Part shown: positions 5,968-6,074 of the stretch, piece after piece
Numbering within the stretch: the first letter of the stretch is position 1
Layout: every line of letters begins with the position of its first letter
DNA from: an uncultured Clostridium sp.
GTDB taxonomy: Bacteria; Bacillota; Clostridia; Peptostreptococcales; Peptostreptococcaceae
Length of the DNA stretch: 6,074 nt
Assembly: GCA_900539645.1 (NCBI GenBank)
Contig: UQCY01000118.1
Location: forward strand, 1 to 6,074
Direction of reading: 5' to 3'
The notes under the pieces: model-generated
The model's input: the letters and a program-made list of their open reading frames with translations, nothing else
The model's database searches: none
What the model was told of the DNA's origin: nothing
Translations under genes and position numbers: made by a program

Positions 5968-5996
5968 ATTATATATTTTTTAGTACTAGGTGTCAA
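5968..5996 (-). promoter_or_regulatory. Consensus sigma-A promoter of degV
   Basis: On the minus strand TTGACA (5991-5996) and TATAAT (5968-5973) are separated by exactly 17 bp: both hexamers and the spacing are perfect. The expected start is near 5961, leaving a leader of about 90 nt before the ATG at 5871. A promoter this strong next to an operator-like cluster suggests that degV is held down by a repressor and strongly expressed when released. Confidence 0.85.
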
Positions 5997-6074
5997 TATT
6001 AGTTTATAATAGTTTGTTTTTATAACTTGTATATTTTAACTTTGATTTTTTATTATATTAGATGATTTTTCTAA
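5997..6074. other. Non-coding edge, possible divergent promoter
   Basis: No open frame with a ribosome binding site is visible on either strand. On the plus strand TTGTAT (6027-6032) and TATTAT (6051-6056), 18 bp apart, could form a modest promoter for a gene starting beyond the right edge. The sequence is so AT-rich that such matches arise easily. Confidence 0.2.

Overview
The window is AT-rich chromosomal DNA from a low-GC Gram-positive anaerobe. A clostridial, Peptostreptococcaceae-like origin is my best guess. The reasons are the AT-rich intergenic spacers, strong GGAG/AGGAGG ribosome binding sites, sigma-A type promoters, a preference for AGA, ATA and (unusually for AT-rich DNA) CAG codons, and the gene families present. 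No mobile element, CRISPR array, rRNA or tRNA was seen.

Layout from left to right. At the left edge (1-65, minus strand) are the first 21 codons of a response regulator. It diverges from rqcH (222-1991, plus), the ribosome quality-control factor that adds alanine tails to stalled nascent chains; both genes have an extended -10 promoter in the shared 156-bp spacer. An M24-family Xaa-Pro peptidase (2108-3187, plus) follows with its own promoter, extreme codon bias and a strong intrinsic terminator at 3257-3293. The rest of the window is on the minus strand, transcribed from right to left: a DegV/FakB-type fatty-acid-binding protein (5871-5005), an unrecognised 42-residue small ORF (4909-4781) with its own promoter, and a CNNM/CorC-type transporter with paired CBS domains (4703-3345). 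The transporter converges with the peptidase over the terminator.

How the genes relate. These are mostly independent housekeeping units rather than one pathway: protein quality control (RqcH), peptide turnover (M24 peptidase), divalent-cation transport or homeostasis (CNNM/CorC) and fatty-acid handling (DegV). The two regulatory stretches that ordinary gene calls do not explain are also the most interesting. First, degV has a perfect-consensus promoter (TTGACA, 17 bp, TATAAT) followed by a GC-rich cluster of TCGGTC/GACCGA repeats that looks like a repressor operator. Second, the 231-bp leader of the CNNM gene carries a promoter, a small ORF with a good ribosome binding site, and inside that ORF a long hairpin followed by a U-rich run. 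This could be a small gene, an attenuator, or both.

I found no clear multi-gene undescribed system. The four complete large genes belong to known families, and the novelty candidates are regulatory.
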